64,000 nucleotides of DNA from Pararge aegeria (lineage: Eukaryota > Arthropoda > Insecta > Lepidoptera > Nymphalidae), in NCBI RefSeq assembly GCF_905163445.1, contig NC_053180.1, positions 10,964,701 through 11,028,700 of the forward strand. Direction: 5' to 3'. Below, piece after piece: positions 11,525-24,000 of the stretch. How positions within the stretch are numbered: position 1 is the first letter of the stretch; each line of letters begins with the position of its first letter. The translations under genes and the position numbers were made by a program. The notes beneath the pieces are model-generated. The model did not search any database and had not been told where the DNA came from. It was given only the letters and a program-made list of their open reading frames with translations.

Positions 11525-11790
11525 ACACTGCTGCCACCAATTGATGAATAGCTATATAAAAATAATATTAGACGTTTCGCCATCTCTTGATGAATGGTGT
11601 AAATAAAAAAAAAAACATGTTACCGCCACCTGTTGACGAGTAGTAAGAGTGCTACGTCCAAGCTTCCAAGGGATGAAATGAAAACTCTTGATGCTATATA
11701 GCAGTGTGATTTGGCTATCAAGTTAATCATAGTTGCGGTAGATGGCGTTATCACATTTAAAGTTCATGCTTTTGCGATAGATGGCGTATA
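11525..11790. repeat. Short diverged tandem repeat with 46-bp period and inverted half
   Basis: The word GCCACC/GCCATC followed by a TTGATGAAT-like stretch begins at 11533, 11579 and 11625, exactly 46 bases apart. The opposite-strand word GATGGCG occurs at 11741 and 11780. A small non-autonomous element is one explanation. I do not recognise it. Confidence 0.45.
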
Positions 11791-12379
11791 AATTCGAATA
11801 AATTTCTCAATATTTTAAGAACTCTATAATTATTTACCTAAAGATAGGAAATTTTTTGACAACTCATGCATAATAATATATTTTTCAGAGGACTAAATTT
11901 TGCATATCTAATTTATAAGCTCACTCTAACATTCATTGGTAGGGGGCTTCGGCCATGATAGCAACTAGCACGTTAAAACTGACCAAAAATGACTTGGCGT
12001 GGGTTATGATACAGGTCGAAAACGGGATCATAGAATCTATTACATACCTACATGTTCCTGTGAAAAACATATTATTCAATGTGCTATTTAGAGCGCTAAG
12101 CAGTTCGTCGACCTGCTTATCTTTACATCACTCGTGATAGATCACACATTTCCCTCCATATTATGTTGATTGTAAACACAACTAGGTAAGTATAAGATTA
12201 GTAAAGAAAGTAGCTACCTAACATACCAACATACTACATACTTGAACATCTTGATAATATTATAAACATAAGTTCAGTACCTACCTAGGTATTTTTTTTT
12301 TTTTATTATAGCCTCTTTATTTCTGTAATACATTTTTATCAATTATTAATACATTATAATATGTGCATGCATAAAAATG

Positions 12380-12408
<29 letters not shown>
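12380..12408. repeat. (TA)n microsatellite
   Basis: About 13 uninterrupted TA units. Confidence 0.9.
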
Positions 12409-12411
<3 letters not shown>

Positions 12412-12437
12412 TTCTTAGTAATAAATAATAAAATCAA

Positions 12438-12601
12438 GTTTCACTATGGACCCCTATACGGGTGAAGGCCTCCTCCATTTTTCCCCACGACTGTCTGTCC
12501 TTTGCTTTGATTAACCAATATTCACCGGCTTTTCTTATTATTTCGTCAACCCATCTTTCTTTCGGTCTACCTCTTTTCCTTTTGTTTGTTGGACCTTGCC
12601 A
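12438..12601 (-). mobile_element. Non-LTR retrotransposon C-terminal fragment, frame intact
   Basis: The minus strand is open for about 55 codons: WQGPTNKRKRGRPKERWVDE, then IIRKAGEYWLIKAKDRQSWG and KMEEAFTRIGVHSET. The K(R)GRPK-RW-DEI ... W--A-DR--W pattern is the well-known C-terminus of lepidopteran LINE reverse-transcriptase proteins. Only this end is present and it is not a host gene. It is a different family from the 9049-9490 fragments. The lack of stops suggests a relatively young insertion. Confidence 0.7.
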
Positions 12602-13109
12602 GGTAGTTAGTTATATTTAGGTATCATCAGTAGGTATATTTAGGTATAAAATGGAGCATTGATTTAGTCAAAGAATCGATAGGTAATAGGTGCATCGTCG
12701 CAAGGTTGCCTTTCTACCGGTGTTTCAAATGAGAGTCTGAGAGTGTGCTCAAGAACTATGCAATCTAGCTTCTTATTCAACTGTTCAACGCTGAGAAATC
12801 ATCTGCACCGATACTTGATATCCCAAAAGCACGCAAAAATAAGTAGTTCCTAGTTTCTGATACATAGGTATGCGCCGCAAAGATCTGGAAGGATCTGTTT
12901 CTATGATTATTCTTATATCCCGCCGTCATAAATAATTTCAAACCCATTCTTAATAAGGATATTTAAGGCAAGCGCGCTCCACCTTATATTTTGGCTTTGC
13001 ATGCTCGCAATCGTACCGCACCTCTTGCCTATCGAAACATACTGCCAACGCAATATACCTAATATGACTTTTACCTTCTAAAGTTGCAAATTCCGTACTT
13101 CATCATTAT

Positions 13110-13420
13110 TTACTTATAACTGACCCCTTAAAGGGAGGCCTCCTCCCAGAATGAGGAGAGTTTAGGCCAGGCATCCACCACGCTAGCCAAGTAAGGATTG
13201 AAGACTTACCAGACCTTAAAACTCTCAGGTACGCAGGTTTCCCACGATGTTTTTTCTGTTACCGTTGAAACAAGAGCTTTTTGTCTTGCTTAAATTAAAA
13301 AACGCATATAGGTAACTCAGAAGAGTTAAAGATGCGTGCGCGAAGTCAACCCCCCGGAAAGGTAGTTAAATTCTTACCCACTCGGTTATCACCGCTTGAG
13401 TGATTCAATACTACAGATTT
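13110..13420 (+). repeat. Metulj-like SINE, near full length
   Basis: Blocks in order: gggaggcctcctcccagaat, ccaccacgctagccaagtaa, aaactctcaggtacgcaggt, ttcccacgatgttttttctg, then the 3' part with agaagagttaaagatgcgtg and cactcggttatcaccgctt. The order matches the family consensus seen across the window. Confidence 0.75.
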
Positions 13421-13779
13421 TTATTTCACTAACAATCTCCCAAAAGCACTAGCTGTAGCAGTTCGTCTCAATCGATCATGATCGTCGTCATGTTTGGAGA
13501 TCATGTGATCAGTTAAGATATTGAGAATGCGTCATTTTTATTTATTGTTTACAGAAAGAGATCAATCTCGAAATCGGTTCTATCTTATCTGTGGATCTCT
13601 TATCAAACGACTGTCCTTTTGGAATAAAATAATGTGTGAGAATATTCGGTGCTGTTACCTGTCATACCTACCCTTCTAACTAAGTTTGACCATTCTTGTC
13701 ATTCCTTGTGTCTGTTGTGTAGCCGTGACCATTAAACGTAGGACCTATTTGGATAGAGTTTTTTTTGGTAGTAGTACGT

Positions 13780-14135
13780 ATACACATTGGATCACAAATA
13801 CACAATGGGACGCTGTAACATTGTTTTTAATATTTTTACCGTGTTTAGTACACAAAAATGCTAAATTGACGCTACTTGAAAAACTATACTTACTTGATGA
13901 TTTAGATGATAATTGATCAGACTCAGGCATACCAACAGAAATAGGTGCATAATAGATTTTTCTTTGGAAAGACACTATAATAAATCAACAACATATTTTG
14001 TATAGTATATCTACCTACTTGAAAAGCCTGTCTGCTTGTAGGCACGGGTGGACGTAGGCCTATCTCTAGAATCCATATTCTAGAGTTGGCGTAGCCCGAC
14101 ATATTAACATGGTATCTAAGCTCTATCCTTGCTTA
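13780..14135 (+). repeat. Unclassified dispersed repeat (copy 1 of 2 in the window)
   Basis: Shares many blocks in the same order with 32310-32830: gacgctgtaa, tgaaaaactatactt, tcagactcagg/tcaaactcagg, tagtat-tctacctacttg, tctctagaatccatatt/tctctacaatccatatt and aagctctatcc. I do not recognise the family. Short open frames in it on both strands are not supported. Confidence 0.5.
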
Positions 14136-14139
14136 TTGA

Positions 14140-15165
14140 TATAAAAAAAGGATATAACAAATGTGTAAGTTGTGGACGTGAGTATTTGCAAAGAGACTGT
14201 TTATAGGCTGAAGAGCGATATTTATTTATTTACTTCCTTAGCATACTTAGGTACAGCTCGCCAAAACGTATACTAAGTCAGTTACAGATAGATGTACATG
14301 ACAAAAAATATTAGTTAATTTGTCTGAATATAATTTATGAACTTAGCTAAACTTATATTAAATATAAGTCAATTTGTTGGTGCTGAGCAGTCAGATATAA
14401 AGTAGGTGCTAACTAAAACTTTTTATGCCAGAAAAATGCAAGGTTCCTTTCATAGGATTGAATAGCACGAAAGCCTTATTCTGCTTAAGAGCCTCTTTAT
14501 GTACGCTTTTGTATTTACAATATTTGGAGATTTATACGTTTGTGCAGACTCCTGGGACATTACAAGGTCTATATTTTCGAAAATGTTTTATATACCTGAC
14601 TTCATTTTTGTTTTAGTTGTATTTGTAGTTACGATAGTATCATTGTAAGTCAATGGTTGCAGTACTTTAAATGTGCTTTTATTACATGATAATTATGTCC
14701 AATTTGTTAATAAAAAATTCTTACAGCCAAAAAATTGCGCCATCACGTCATGTCGCGACGTTTGGTAACTGACTCGTTAACCACGATATCACGAATACAA
14801 TAGTCAACTAGCACAGCAATTTATAAAAATATGCTGCTAAATTACGTGTGGCAATAGCGATCAATTTTTATCAAGGCAACTGTGAATTGCGATACTACGT
14901 CTAATAGCAATAACATATACAATACTATACTAGCAATAACCTATATTATAATATAATAGGCAATCGGATTTTAAGTGGGAAACAATATTTTATTACAAAC
15001 TATAATTTTCCTGGGTATAGTCACGGCCGAAGCTCCCACCAAATAATTCTGCACTTTAGAAATTACAACGTGTCACACTGAACATTTGTTTTGTTGCGAT
15101 CAAATATAACTGTTTATCTTTACCTAAGATAAACTTAGGTTAACTGATATTCAACAACTTCAACA
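14140..15165. other. Unannotated AT-rich stretch
   Basis: No gene, repeat or motif that I can support. Confidence 0.3.
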
Positions 15166-15169
15166 AAAG

Positions 15170-15300
15170 GAAACTTCAGCTTCAGCAGAAATCTTTTAGC
15201 TTATATCTAACGTATCTAACACTTGATGTTTCAAAAGTGCTTATGAATTAGGCCTACTTGAACAAAATGAACTTAAATTTTGAATTTGAATTTAATAGGT
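15170..15300 (+). mobile_element. LINE 3' end fragment
   Basis: Ends tgtttcaaaagtgcttatga, then taggcctacttgaacaaaat and a TGAATTTGAATTT run. This is the 3' terminus of the lepidopteran LINE also seen at 19885-20185 and, in minus orientation, at 29970-30085. Confidence 0.55.
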
Positions 15301-15424
15301 GTTGTTAGGTCTGATGTTTGAGTACAAGACTCGCTTTGGTAAGTCAGCAATGTTGTTCTGGATACCTTCTAATTTAGGCATCATCATATAATCAGTAGGC
15401 ATCTAGACAGATATAAATTTACTC

Positions 15425-15705
15425 TTTATGGCAGGCTAAGTCAAAAAATTTAGTTTGACTGTTATTTGTGACTCTACCACCGCACCGGGATGTAAATTCT
15501 ACTGAGAAAAGCCTGCAAGAAACTCTACACTCGCTATTTTTAGACAGACATATTAATGGAATGAATTTACGTTGAGACTTTCGTTTGACACTGGGTCCAT
15601 GGTCATCACATATAAGTTTATAAAGCATTTTATTATTGTCATGTAAAAAAAAATCACGCGTCTTATGATCTAAAAGCCGACGCCCAATGCTTGCTCTTTC
15701 CATAC
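15425..15705 (-). mobile_element. Probable LINE 3' end fragment, minus orientation
   Basis: On the minus strand: gagtttcttgcaggcttttc, then tcagtagaatttacatcccg and gtggtagagtcac. These correspond to blocks of the 3' untranslated region in the 19885-20185 copy (gagtttcttgccggctcttc). A 94-codon open frame here is not a host gene. Confidence 0.45.
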
Positions 15706-15935
15706 ATAGAAATATTAAACCATCGTTTTGGGTATAATGCCCAGAAGTGATAATTTAGATGATGATAAGACGACATATATTTTCCATAATAGCTAAATTG
15801 TTCTGGTTTGTAATCATTTTATTTTAATTGTAAATAGGTTATAGGTGGTGTGTTAAAATAAGCAAACATGTATCTGCTACCTACGTACGGTAGGTGTTTT
15901 CCTTCGTTATTCTTAGATCTTATCATCACACGTTA

Positions 15936-16034
15936 TCAGTGCTCTTGTTTATCATCTTTGCGTTGCGTTTCGTTACGTATATTTGTTGTCTGTATGGATA
16001 GTTCATCTCTGGACGCGCTAGTAAGCGGTGCACG
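15936..16034 (+). promoter_or_regulatory. Candidate transcription start and 5' UTR exon, possibly of HYKK
   Basis: An arthropod initiator-like TCAGT at 15936 begins a CpG-rich stretch unlike its surroundings (tttgcgttgcgtttcgttac). It contains an ATG at 15994 with 14 open codons (MDSSSLDALVSGAR) and ends at a good donor, GTGAGA at 16035. If spliced to the acceptor at 17977 the small frame stops at once (CGA TAA), making a 14-residue upstream ORF before the HYKK start. All of this is inferred from signals; it could also be the first exon of something else. Confidence 0.3.
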
Positions 16035-16399
16035 GTGAGATCCTTTATTTATTTTTGAAGTTAAGACTGGATTACTTTTGGTTACTAACTAAAACAGTTT
16101 TAACAACTCAAGAACTTCAATAAAGTAACTATTTATCTAGGTACCCTAGTATTATTTAAAATATAGTAAAACTAATTTAGTGCTGAAAATTATAATTTTA
16201 ACAGTAAACGGAAAGTTATGTTTACTTATTTAGCATCTAAGTATTTGTTAAAGTGTTGTTAGTACATTTGCAACGGATCTAAGCAGGAACTTAATGATAA
16301 TATTATATGAACACCTAAGTTTAACTTTATCAGAGAGTGCCAGTTTATTTAAAGCTGAAAAATATTTATATCTAACGAAGTGATAAAGAAGTTAGTATG

Positions 16400-16610
16400 C
16401 ATAAGGATATAAGCTACAAGCTTTTTGCCTGCGTTCTTCGACTGCGTTTATTACCGTTTTCTTCGGTTCCCGTGGGAAAAAGTAGCCTATGTTAATCTTC
16501 ATCCGTTCTAATAACCCTATGCCAAAAATTAAGTTGATTAGTTTTTTAGTTAAGGCAGGAGAATCATACAAACAAACACACATTCGCATCTATAATATTA
16601 GTAAGGATAC
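16400..16610 (+). repeat. SINE-like repeat with ATAATATTAGTAAGGAT end
   Basis: Contains tcttcggttcccgtgggaaa, agtagcctatgttaatcttc and cattcgcatctataatatta, then gtaaggat. These are diagnostic blocks of the Lepidoptera-wide SINE-like family. Small open frames on both strands lie wholly within it. Confidence 0.65.
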
Positions 16611-17377
16611 TATTATTATCCTAATGCGTACGTCCGATCTAAATAGGAATAGACATTTCAATACTGACTGCCTTGTGCTTCACGCGTACAATAGGATTAA
16701 TTTAGCAAACCGGTGGCGGTGAACCGAATCATGTGACGATAGTTTGAAAATTATCCGCCAGAGGGCCGGCAACAACTAGCGTAACCGATGTAACCTTATT
16801 TGTTTTGTGGTTTATTTAACATACTCATGGCTATCTCTTCGCATACAAGCATTGATAAATGAATCAACATGGGTTCGGTTTTTTTTAACAAAAATGTCTT
16901 AATCAATTCATATCTTACTTAAATCAATAAAGCAGCTTTTTATAAACAAAATATAGATTTGGCAACCTCTCCAGACACAGAAGGTCCCGGTTTCGATCTT
17001 TCGGGATTCTTTTTTTCAGGTGAGATTAAAAGGCTAACTGGTAATGGAACTGGTGTGCAATAAAAAATTAATGAAAACCTGACGACTCGATTAAACTCAG
17101 CCAAGCGAAAGACCGTCAACATTTTCTTCTGATCTAAAACCTATATAACTAACTACTTTGTAAATAAATGCATTGAATGAGAGCTTTCATTTTTACCTGA
17201 GATTTTTACCAACTTTATTTTGCCTTTTTTTTACTGTCATATTCCCCATGTTGCGACATTTGACGACATGGAGCAAAGTTTTTTGAAAGCTATCCTAAGA
17301 CTGTTAATATAAAGCTAATTACTTAAAATTATTGTATTTATTATTTATAGATTAGAACCGGATTTTTATAGTATTAA

Positions 17378-17716
17378 CTAGCGTACCCAGCCCGCTTCGC
17401 CTAAACTTACATCATTAAATTTTTAATTTAAGTCTCATAATATATTAAATCATTTATTTCTCTCCGTATTCATTCTCTTCTATTCTCTTCTCGAGTGGGT
17501 GAAGATCTATCTACACAACAATATAATATCATCATAGTAAATAAAAGCTGTATTTGACAGTTCAAAAATAAGAGTGGTCTTATCGTCACTAAACTTTACA
17601 GGATTACTCGCCAGGTCAATCCGGAGATTCCCTGAAAGTTTCATTGAAATCGGTCCAGCCGTTTCGGAGCCTATACGGAACATACCCACACACTTTCTCT
17701 TTTATATATATAGATT
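17378..17716 (+). repeat. SINE-like repeat of the 'gcccgcttcgcc' family
   Basis: Begins actagcgtacccagcccgct, contains aagtttcattgaaatcggtc and cagccgtttcggagcctata, and ends in tttatatatatagatt. It abuts the next repeat directly. Confidence 0.6.
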
Positions 17717-17930
17717 GACGGACCAATCAGATGGTCCACCTGATGGTGAGTGGAAAACCATCGCCTGTAAACAGGGCAATACTAAGCAGGGCATGCAAAA
17801 AACACGTCCTGCAACGTGTCCTCTATGTCGATCATCCTGAGGAGTTGGTGTTAAGCCTCATGTGCCGGTAATTATAACGGTAACTATGCCGTTCAGACCG
17901 GAATAAGCATGGCAGTGGTACTTTCCCGGA
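17717..17930 (+). repeat. Dispersed repeat 'accaatcagatggtccacctgatgg' type
   Basis: Blocks: ggtccacctgatggtgagtg, gaaaaccatcgcctgtaaac, cgtcctgcaacgtgtcc, ttaagcctcatgtgccggta and gccgttcagaccgg. Related copies are at 21495-21680, 54280-54560 and 55620-56070. Confidence 0.55.
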
Positions 17931-17977
17931 AAAGAGTCTGGCATATAAAGCTTTTATTAAAAAATCGTATTCCACAG

Positions 17978-18005
17978 ATAAAACAGCGAAACTTTGTAAT
18001 CGAAA
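17978..18005 (+). promoter_or_regulatory. 5' UTR part of the HYKK start exon
   Basis: An acceptor (aatcgtattccacag, ending 17977) lies 28 bases before the HYKK ATG and is followed by ataaaacagcg. This implies that the transcript begins in an upstream non-coding exon. In-frame TAA at 17997-17999. Confidence 0.45.
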
Positions 18006-21000
18006 ATGAAGGAAGACGGAAGCCAAGTCTTAGAACCTGCAACTGTTTATCGACCCGTTATCGACCACGATGGGGTCAAACTGCTGGCCGAAAGGCTATA
18101 CGGCATATCAGTGCTTGAGTTAATTGAACTTAATGGCTACGATGATAAGAACTACAAAATTATTGAAGATCCTAACGTCAAGAATCCTTTGATAACTCAC
18201 CATAGCCCTCACGGATACGTCTTGAAAATCATGAATTCCATGGACTCTCAGAACCTTGACGTCGTGGAAGCACAGAATGAGATCATGAATTTTTTGAGTA
18301 AGTTTTATTTAAAGTACTAGCAACGAAGCTTTTTAATCTTTTTTTGGGATGTGGAATTAACAAAAAAGGAAAAGTGAAACAAGCGAAACTGATCGGCACC
18401 TTTTTGTCATGAATACAAGGCAAGTTAATCAGCTAAAATAAAATAATTAAGCCATTGAAATTGACCTAAAGTTTTATCACCGCAGAAAAATGATTATGTG
18501 TATTTAATGTAATTAGCCTAATTTCGTATATTATTTAACTTTGTAGGCGGTTTTCGATATTTTGTGCATAGCCCACTGGCTAGGAGCGTCTTGATTATGG
18601 GCAAACCCTCCCGTTGGGAGAGACCTTCAGTCCAGCAGTTGACTGTTATAAACTATTGATGCTTAATTATTTACGTATTGATATATATTTTCATTTAGCA
18701 CTCGCCTTTAACATGTTTTTTCTTGAATTTCAGTCACTCGGTCTGTAACATGCCCGAAACCAGTCCGTAATATTTTCGGCCACCTCCACTCGGTTGAGAG
18801 TATCAGTGGCAAGAACCATGTCGTGCGACTGCTGGAGTATGTGCCCGGTGAACTGCTGAAAGACGTGCCACTATCTGAGTCTGTGTTCTATCAGCTTGGA
18901 GAATTTGTGGCCAATTTGGACAATAAATTGCAGGTTCGTTGAAGCAGATTAGTCCGTATTGCTACTAACATAATTGTTCTTTTATGCATCACTAGCACCA
19001 AAATCAAACCACACTACAGGGCACGATTCTCTTCTCAAAATGAGAAGGGCATAGGCCGTAGTTCACCACGCTGGCCAAATGCAGATTGGTAGACTTCACA
19101 TCTCCTTGAGAACATTATGGGAAATTCTCGGTTTCGGAATTCGGAATACAGCAACTTATATTTAATTGCTTAAATTCAAAATGAACATAACTCCGAGAAA
19201 TAAGAGGTGCGTGCCGGGATAATTTAACTTTATACATAAATGTACCTACTTATTTATTAAAAAAAAACAACAATATTGGTCTTTGGAAATAATTATGTTG
19301 CATTGTAGCCAAAAAACTGTGCAATAAAAAATATGTTCCCCGCGAACAGAGTTACTACTGTTTCCCAGAATTGTAACTAGATAGTGCTCTTCTTACTATT
19401 AACTTTCACATGATAGAATAAGTAAACGTTGGTAGAAATTTGACTTAAGGCACTCTGTAGACGCACTTGAAGCTGCAGGAAATTATAGTAAATGAACTTG
19501 TCTTATATTTTGACCCTGAGAAAAGTACCTACCAGGTAGAAGGTACATATTCATATGTTTACCTGTAACCAATTATTATCAAGTTATAGAGACCTAGAAT
19601 TATGTCTAGGTTATGTCAACTCATACAATTTCCCTTGACTGTTATCGTATTCGATACAGTCAAGGGAAATTGTATGAGTTGACATAACTATTATGTTTTG
19701 CAGTTACACTGTAATATTGCATTGTCACCATCAGTTAACCTAGTTTATTTCCATATGCTACGTTTTCTCGGGGATTAGGGCTGTCAGAGGCTTAATAATC
19801 TATAAACATAAAACGTGATTTTCGTCATGCTAAATCTAAAGTTATCGCTTAGTTTTTGATTATACTAAAGAAGTTCTTTTATAAAGTTACGCAACTGTAT
19901 CAAATTTGCTGCCCTTTTTGTTGTGAGAATGTGAATAACGACAAGGCTGCTTGCAAGCAAGCCGCTCCGCTCTCATCTCTCACAAGATAGAAAAATTCTA
20001 AAGACTGTGAAAGTGTCAAATAATGTTGAAATAGAGCAATCTGCTGAGTTTCTTGCCGGCTCTTCTCGGGAGAATCTGCCGTCTGAACCGGTAGTAGAGT
20101 CACTATAAACAGACTAACTTGACGTTTTAAAAGTGCTTTAAATAAATTAGGCAAACTTTAAATAAATGAATTTTGAATTCAAATTTTGTATTTGGAATTA
20201 TATGATACATTGGTAGCCCTATGCTACTTACTCAGTACAGACAGGTAATACGTTCGTTACACATGATAATGGTGTACCAGTCTCATGTCAAATTCAAGGT
20301 TGTTTGCTATTGTGATTTTCCTAGAGTATAAATTGTATCTACTCTCAGTTACCTAGATTTAATAAGTGGTAAATCTATACTGTGCAAATAGCTCTATAAT
20401 TAACATGACAATAATACACCTGCAGGTCAGGATCCAGTGACTGGTATAGTTTATTAATGAAGTGTGATACTGACGGTGCAAGTGGAAGTGATAACAGCTC
20501 AGTGGGTATAACTTCACTTTGATTTCGGGTGCGGCAATGAAAATATTACTTTCTTTAACGGTGAAGGAAAATATCGTGAAAATAGCTGCATGCCTGAGAG
20601 TTCTCACTAAAGTTCTCAAAGGCGTGTGAAATATACCAATACGCAATTGTGCAGCGTGGCACCCATAACATTCTGAGCGGACACCCATGCCCTGCAGTGG
20701 ACCGGTAATTGGTTGATAATGATGATGATGTTGATATCGTGCACGATGAAGAAGCGTCCAGCTGATAATATGATGCATGATTTTTTTTATATTTTCAGAA
20801 CTTCAATCACTCCGGTTTGGTTTCTCGAGAGCATATTTGGATGCTGAGCAAGGTTCCAGAACTAGACAAATATAAGTACGTCATTAAAGACGCTGATAAG
20901 TTGGACTTGGCTGAAGAGGTGTGTAAAATATAGGATCAATATTGAGTTCGTCAAAAATTCATTTTAAAAATTAAAAAGCAGAATTAGTACAAGGTTTATT

Positions 21001-24000
21001 CACTCGCAATAAAATTAGTTTTTGAGTATAGAAAAATTTAAAAACCAGAATAAAATGGATCTTTTTTTTTGCATTAATAAAGTTCACATTTGCCTACAGT
21101 TCTTAAGCTCGGGCAAATGCAAAAGTACAGTATTTGCAACTCTAAAACGAGATACATTACGGACATTAGGTCCATTATACTTTGACCAATACAAAGTTGA
21201 TATTCGAAAACGATTACTCGATTGCGAACGAAGAGATCTTGTACTACGGCTAAAGAAAACGTATCGTATTCCGAAGATACTATATAAAAAATTTACAATC
21301 TCTAACAGGTGATTGAAGAGTTCAAGTATGCTATAGTGCCTCGCTTAGAAGAGTTGGAGAAAGGCGTTATTCACGGTGATGTGAATGAGATGAACGTACT
21401 TGTTGATCTCAAACCTGGTGGCAGGTATGTGGCTAAACGGATAATAATAATCAAATCCTAGAAAAGAAAGATGTATGATGTATTTTTTTTATATTAAAAA
21501 TTGAAGGACCAAGCAAATGGCTCACCTGAAGGTACGTTGAAAACCATCGCCGATGAATGCTAGGATTACGTCCTAAAAAGTGCCGCACTGCGTCCATCAA
21601 CCCGTGTTAAGCCTCATTTGCTTGTAATACACCCACGTTATTCAGCCCGTAACACATGCTGCAGAAATAAGGATATTTTGGATAAACTACTTGCACAAAA
21701 TTTCAAGTTTCTGCGTAACAATTCTGGTGGTTTAGTAGCGTTTTCAATTATAATAAACCTTTGTAATTTTTGTAAAATTCCTGTTTAATTTATTAGACCA
21801 CTAAACGCATCAGTTTTGCGGATGTCAAAGCAGATACTGAACGGCATTGTACTAAGGTAAGCCCGGTGTAAGTAAAAGAGTTTTCCAATTTATGCTTACA
21901 TGGGCTTACCTAACAAGAAATATAAATTTTTATCTTTCTTTTCACCTTTTTTATTAACTAAGGTTGTTCTTTTCAAAATTTACTACAACTTTTGTTCTCT
22001 TGTAATGCGTTTTGTGGTCGCGGGGTTTTCCATATTCTGATTTAAATTATATTTATTTAGTTACGTAATTTCCCACTTTCTTTGCTGTAATTAAATAAAT
22101 GTATTTTCTAATTGCATGCAATACCTATTGGTAACAAAAAGTTATGCACAAATAATGAAAACTAACCCAATTAAGTATAAATAATTGTAGGTTAAAACTA
22201 AATCATTGTTATACTCGTATACGGTAATGGTTAAAGGTATAAATATGATAAATATGGTTCAATATCATCATCCCTTCAACAGATTTACGTCCGCTACTTG
22301 ACTTATATGAGTTTTACAGAGTTCTAAAATCCATATTCGTGGGCTGCTTGTTTCCAGCGCCTCCCAGCGACTCGTTTGATGTCATCTGTACGTAAAGCTG
22401 CGTTTCACGGTCGTCATTCCACCATATTGGGCCCCAATGTCCATCTGTTCTCGGAGCTATGTGCCCCGTCTATTGACAATTCAGCTTCATGACTCCTTGA
22501 GCTATGTCAATGACTCTCGTTCTTCTACGGATCTCCTAATTTGATCACGAACTATCCTAGCATAGTTCTCTCGATCGCCCGCTGAGTGGTTCTGCCCTTT
22601 TTGTGAGGCCCATAGTAAGCGAGCACGTTTCATATCCGTAAATCATCCGGTGATGATCGCAACACGTGTTCAAAGTCTTTAAGTTTTTGTTTATAATTTA
22701 ATTTCTGTTAGGTGTACAATAAGGTGTTTTCATTTCATTTTTCATTTTCATTTCCCAAAGTATATAGTAGGTACTCTTCAATTAAATATTTTTTCACTAT
22801 AATATATAGCTGGTTTCCAATGAAGTGTTCGACATTTAATCAGAGACGCATGGTCTTTGAAAATTTATCGTGATAAATTAATGTCATTGTAATGTAGTTT
22901 AATAAAATAACTTGGATTAGTTATGTTTTAATTGGTTAAACCAAAAAATGATGTTGACGGTTTTCAAAACCGACGGGCACAAAAAGCTTTGATATGGCAC
23001 GAGTGTCTTGTCAACAAACGCAATATAAAAGCAAACCTGTAAAAACTCTCGGTTCAAACCATCATGGCATACAGGCATATTTATTACTTACCCTACAGTT
23101 ATAGGTTATCAAGTGTGGCGGGCGTTATGCGTGAATGAGAACTTTTTTCTTTATTTGAAGTCAATTAAAAAGGAAGTTAAATACTTTCTTAGTATTATAG
23201 AAGTTCTTCTATAACTGCATACGATGAAAAATTTCAAACTCATTTCGATGCATAATTTCGGTTGTTTAGGCGGTAGCAAAGTTGCGCCAGTTTTGGTTAA
23301 AGATTTATTTTCTTATTCCAGTAAATCCGACTACAGAATCGCAGGCATCATTGATTTCGGTGATATTCAGTACTCCTACTATGTGTTTGAGCTGGCTATC
23401 ACCATGACTTACGTGATGCTTATCACCGGTGACCCTCGGACAGGCGGCCTGGTCCTTGCCGGATACACCGTCACTAGAAGACTGCCTGACGAGGAGTACA
23501 GACTTCTGAAGGTAAAGTAAAAACATGTTCTTCTTCTTCGAGTTAGCGTTATCTCACTAAGTCCATTTTCCGGCATAATCTAGCCAACTTTGCCCAATCT
23601 TGAGCATCCAATGTTAAGGTATCGGTTACCAACGACACTTTGCAGCCTCTACTCAACATGGACGTACCATCTGAGACATGCTTGTGCTTCAACTTATCTC
23701 CAATGTTACATATAAAAAATATTTTATTAAAGGCAAATAAAAGTAAAGAGCAGACGTGTGGAGGCAACACAACACATAAATGGACGTAAAATGTTAAAGT
23801 CTGGAGTGATCCTAACCCACATTTGAGCAGTGTGGGCAGGCTTTTATTCTATCACTTATAGTTAAGTTAATTTGTCCATATCTTAGGTGTTCGACTAATT
23901 AATTCAAATTCATTTGGTGCATTAAGGAATGCTATAGTGAGTGCAAGGGACGCGGTGCGGCAGAAATTTTATCCACAGTTCCACTTCCCCATCTGTTTAG

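Noticed and set aside
15419..15703. 94-codon minus-strand open frame
   Set aside because: Matches the 3' untranslated blocks of a LINE seen elsewhere in the window.
23549..23770. 73-codon minus-strand frame in HYKK intron 5
   Set aside because: No acceptor or donor that fits and no family resemblance; probably chance.
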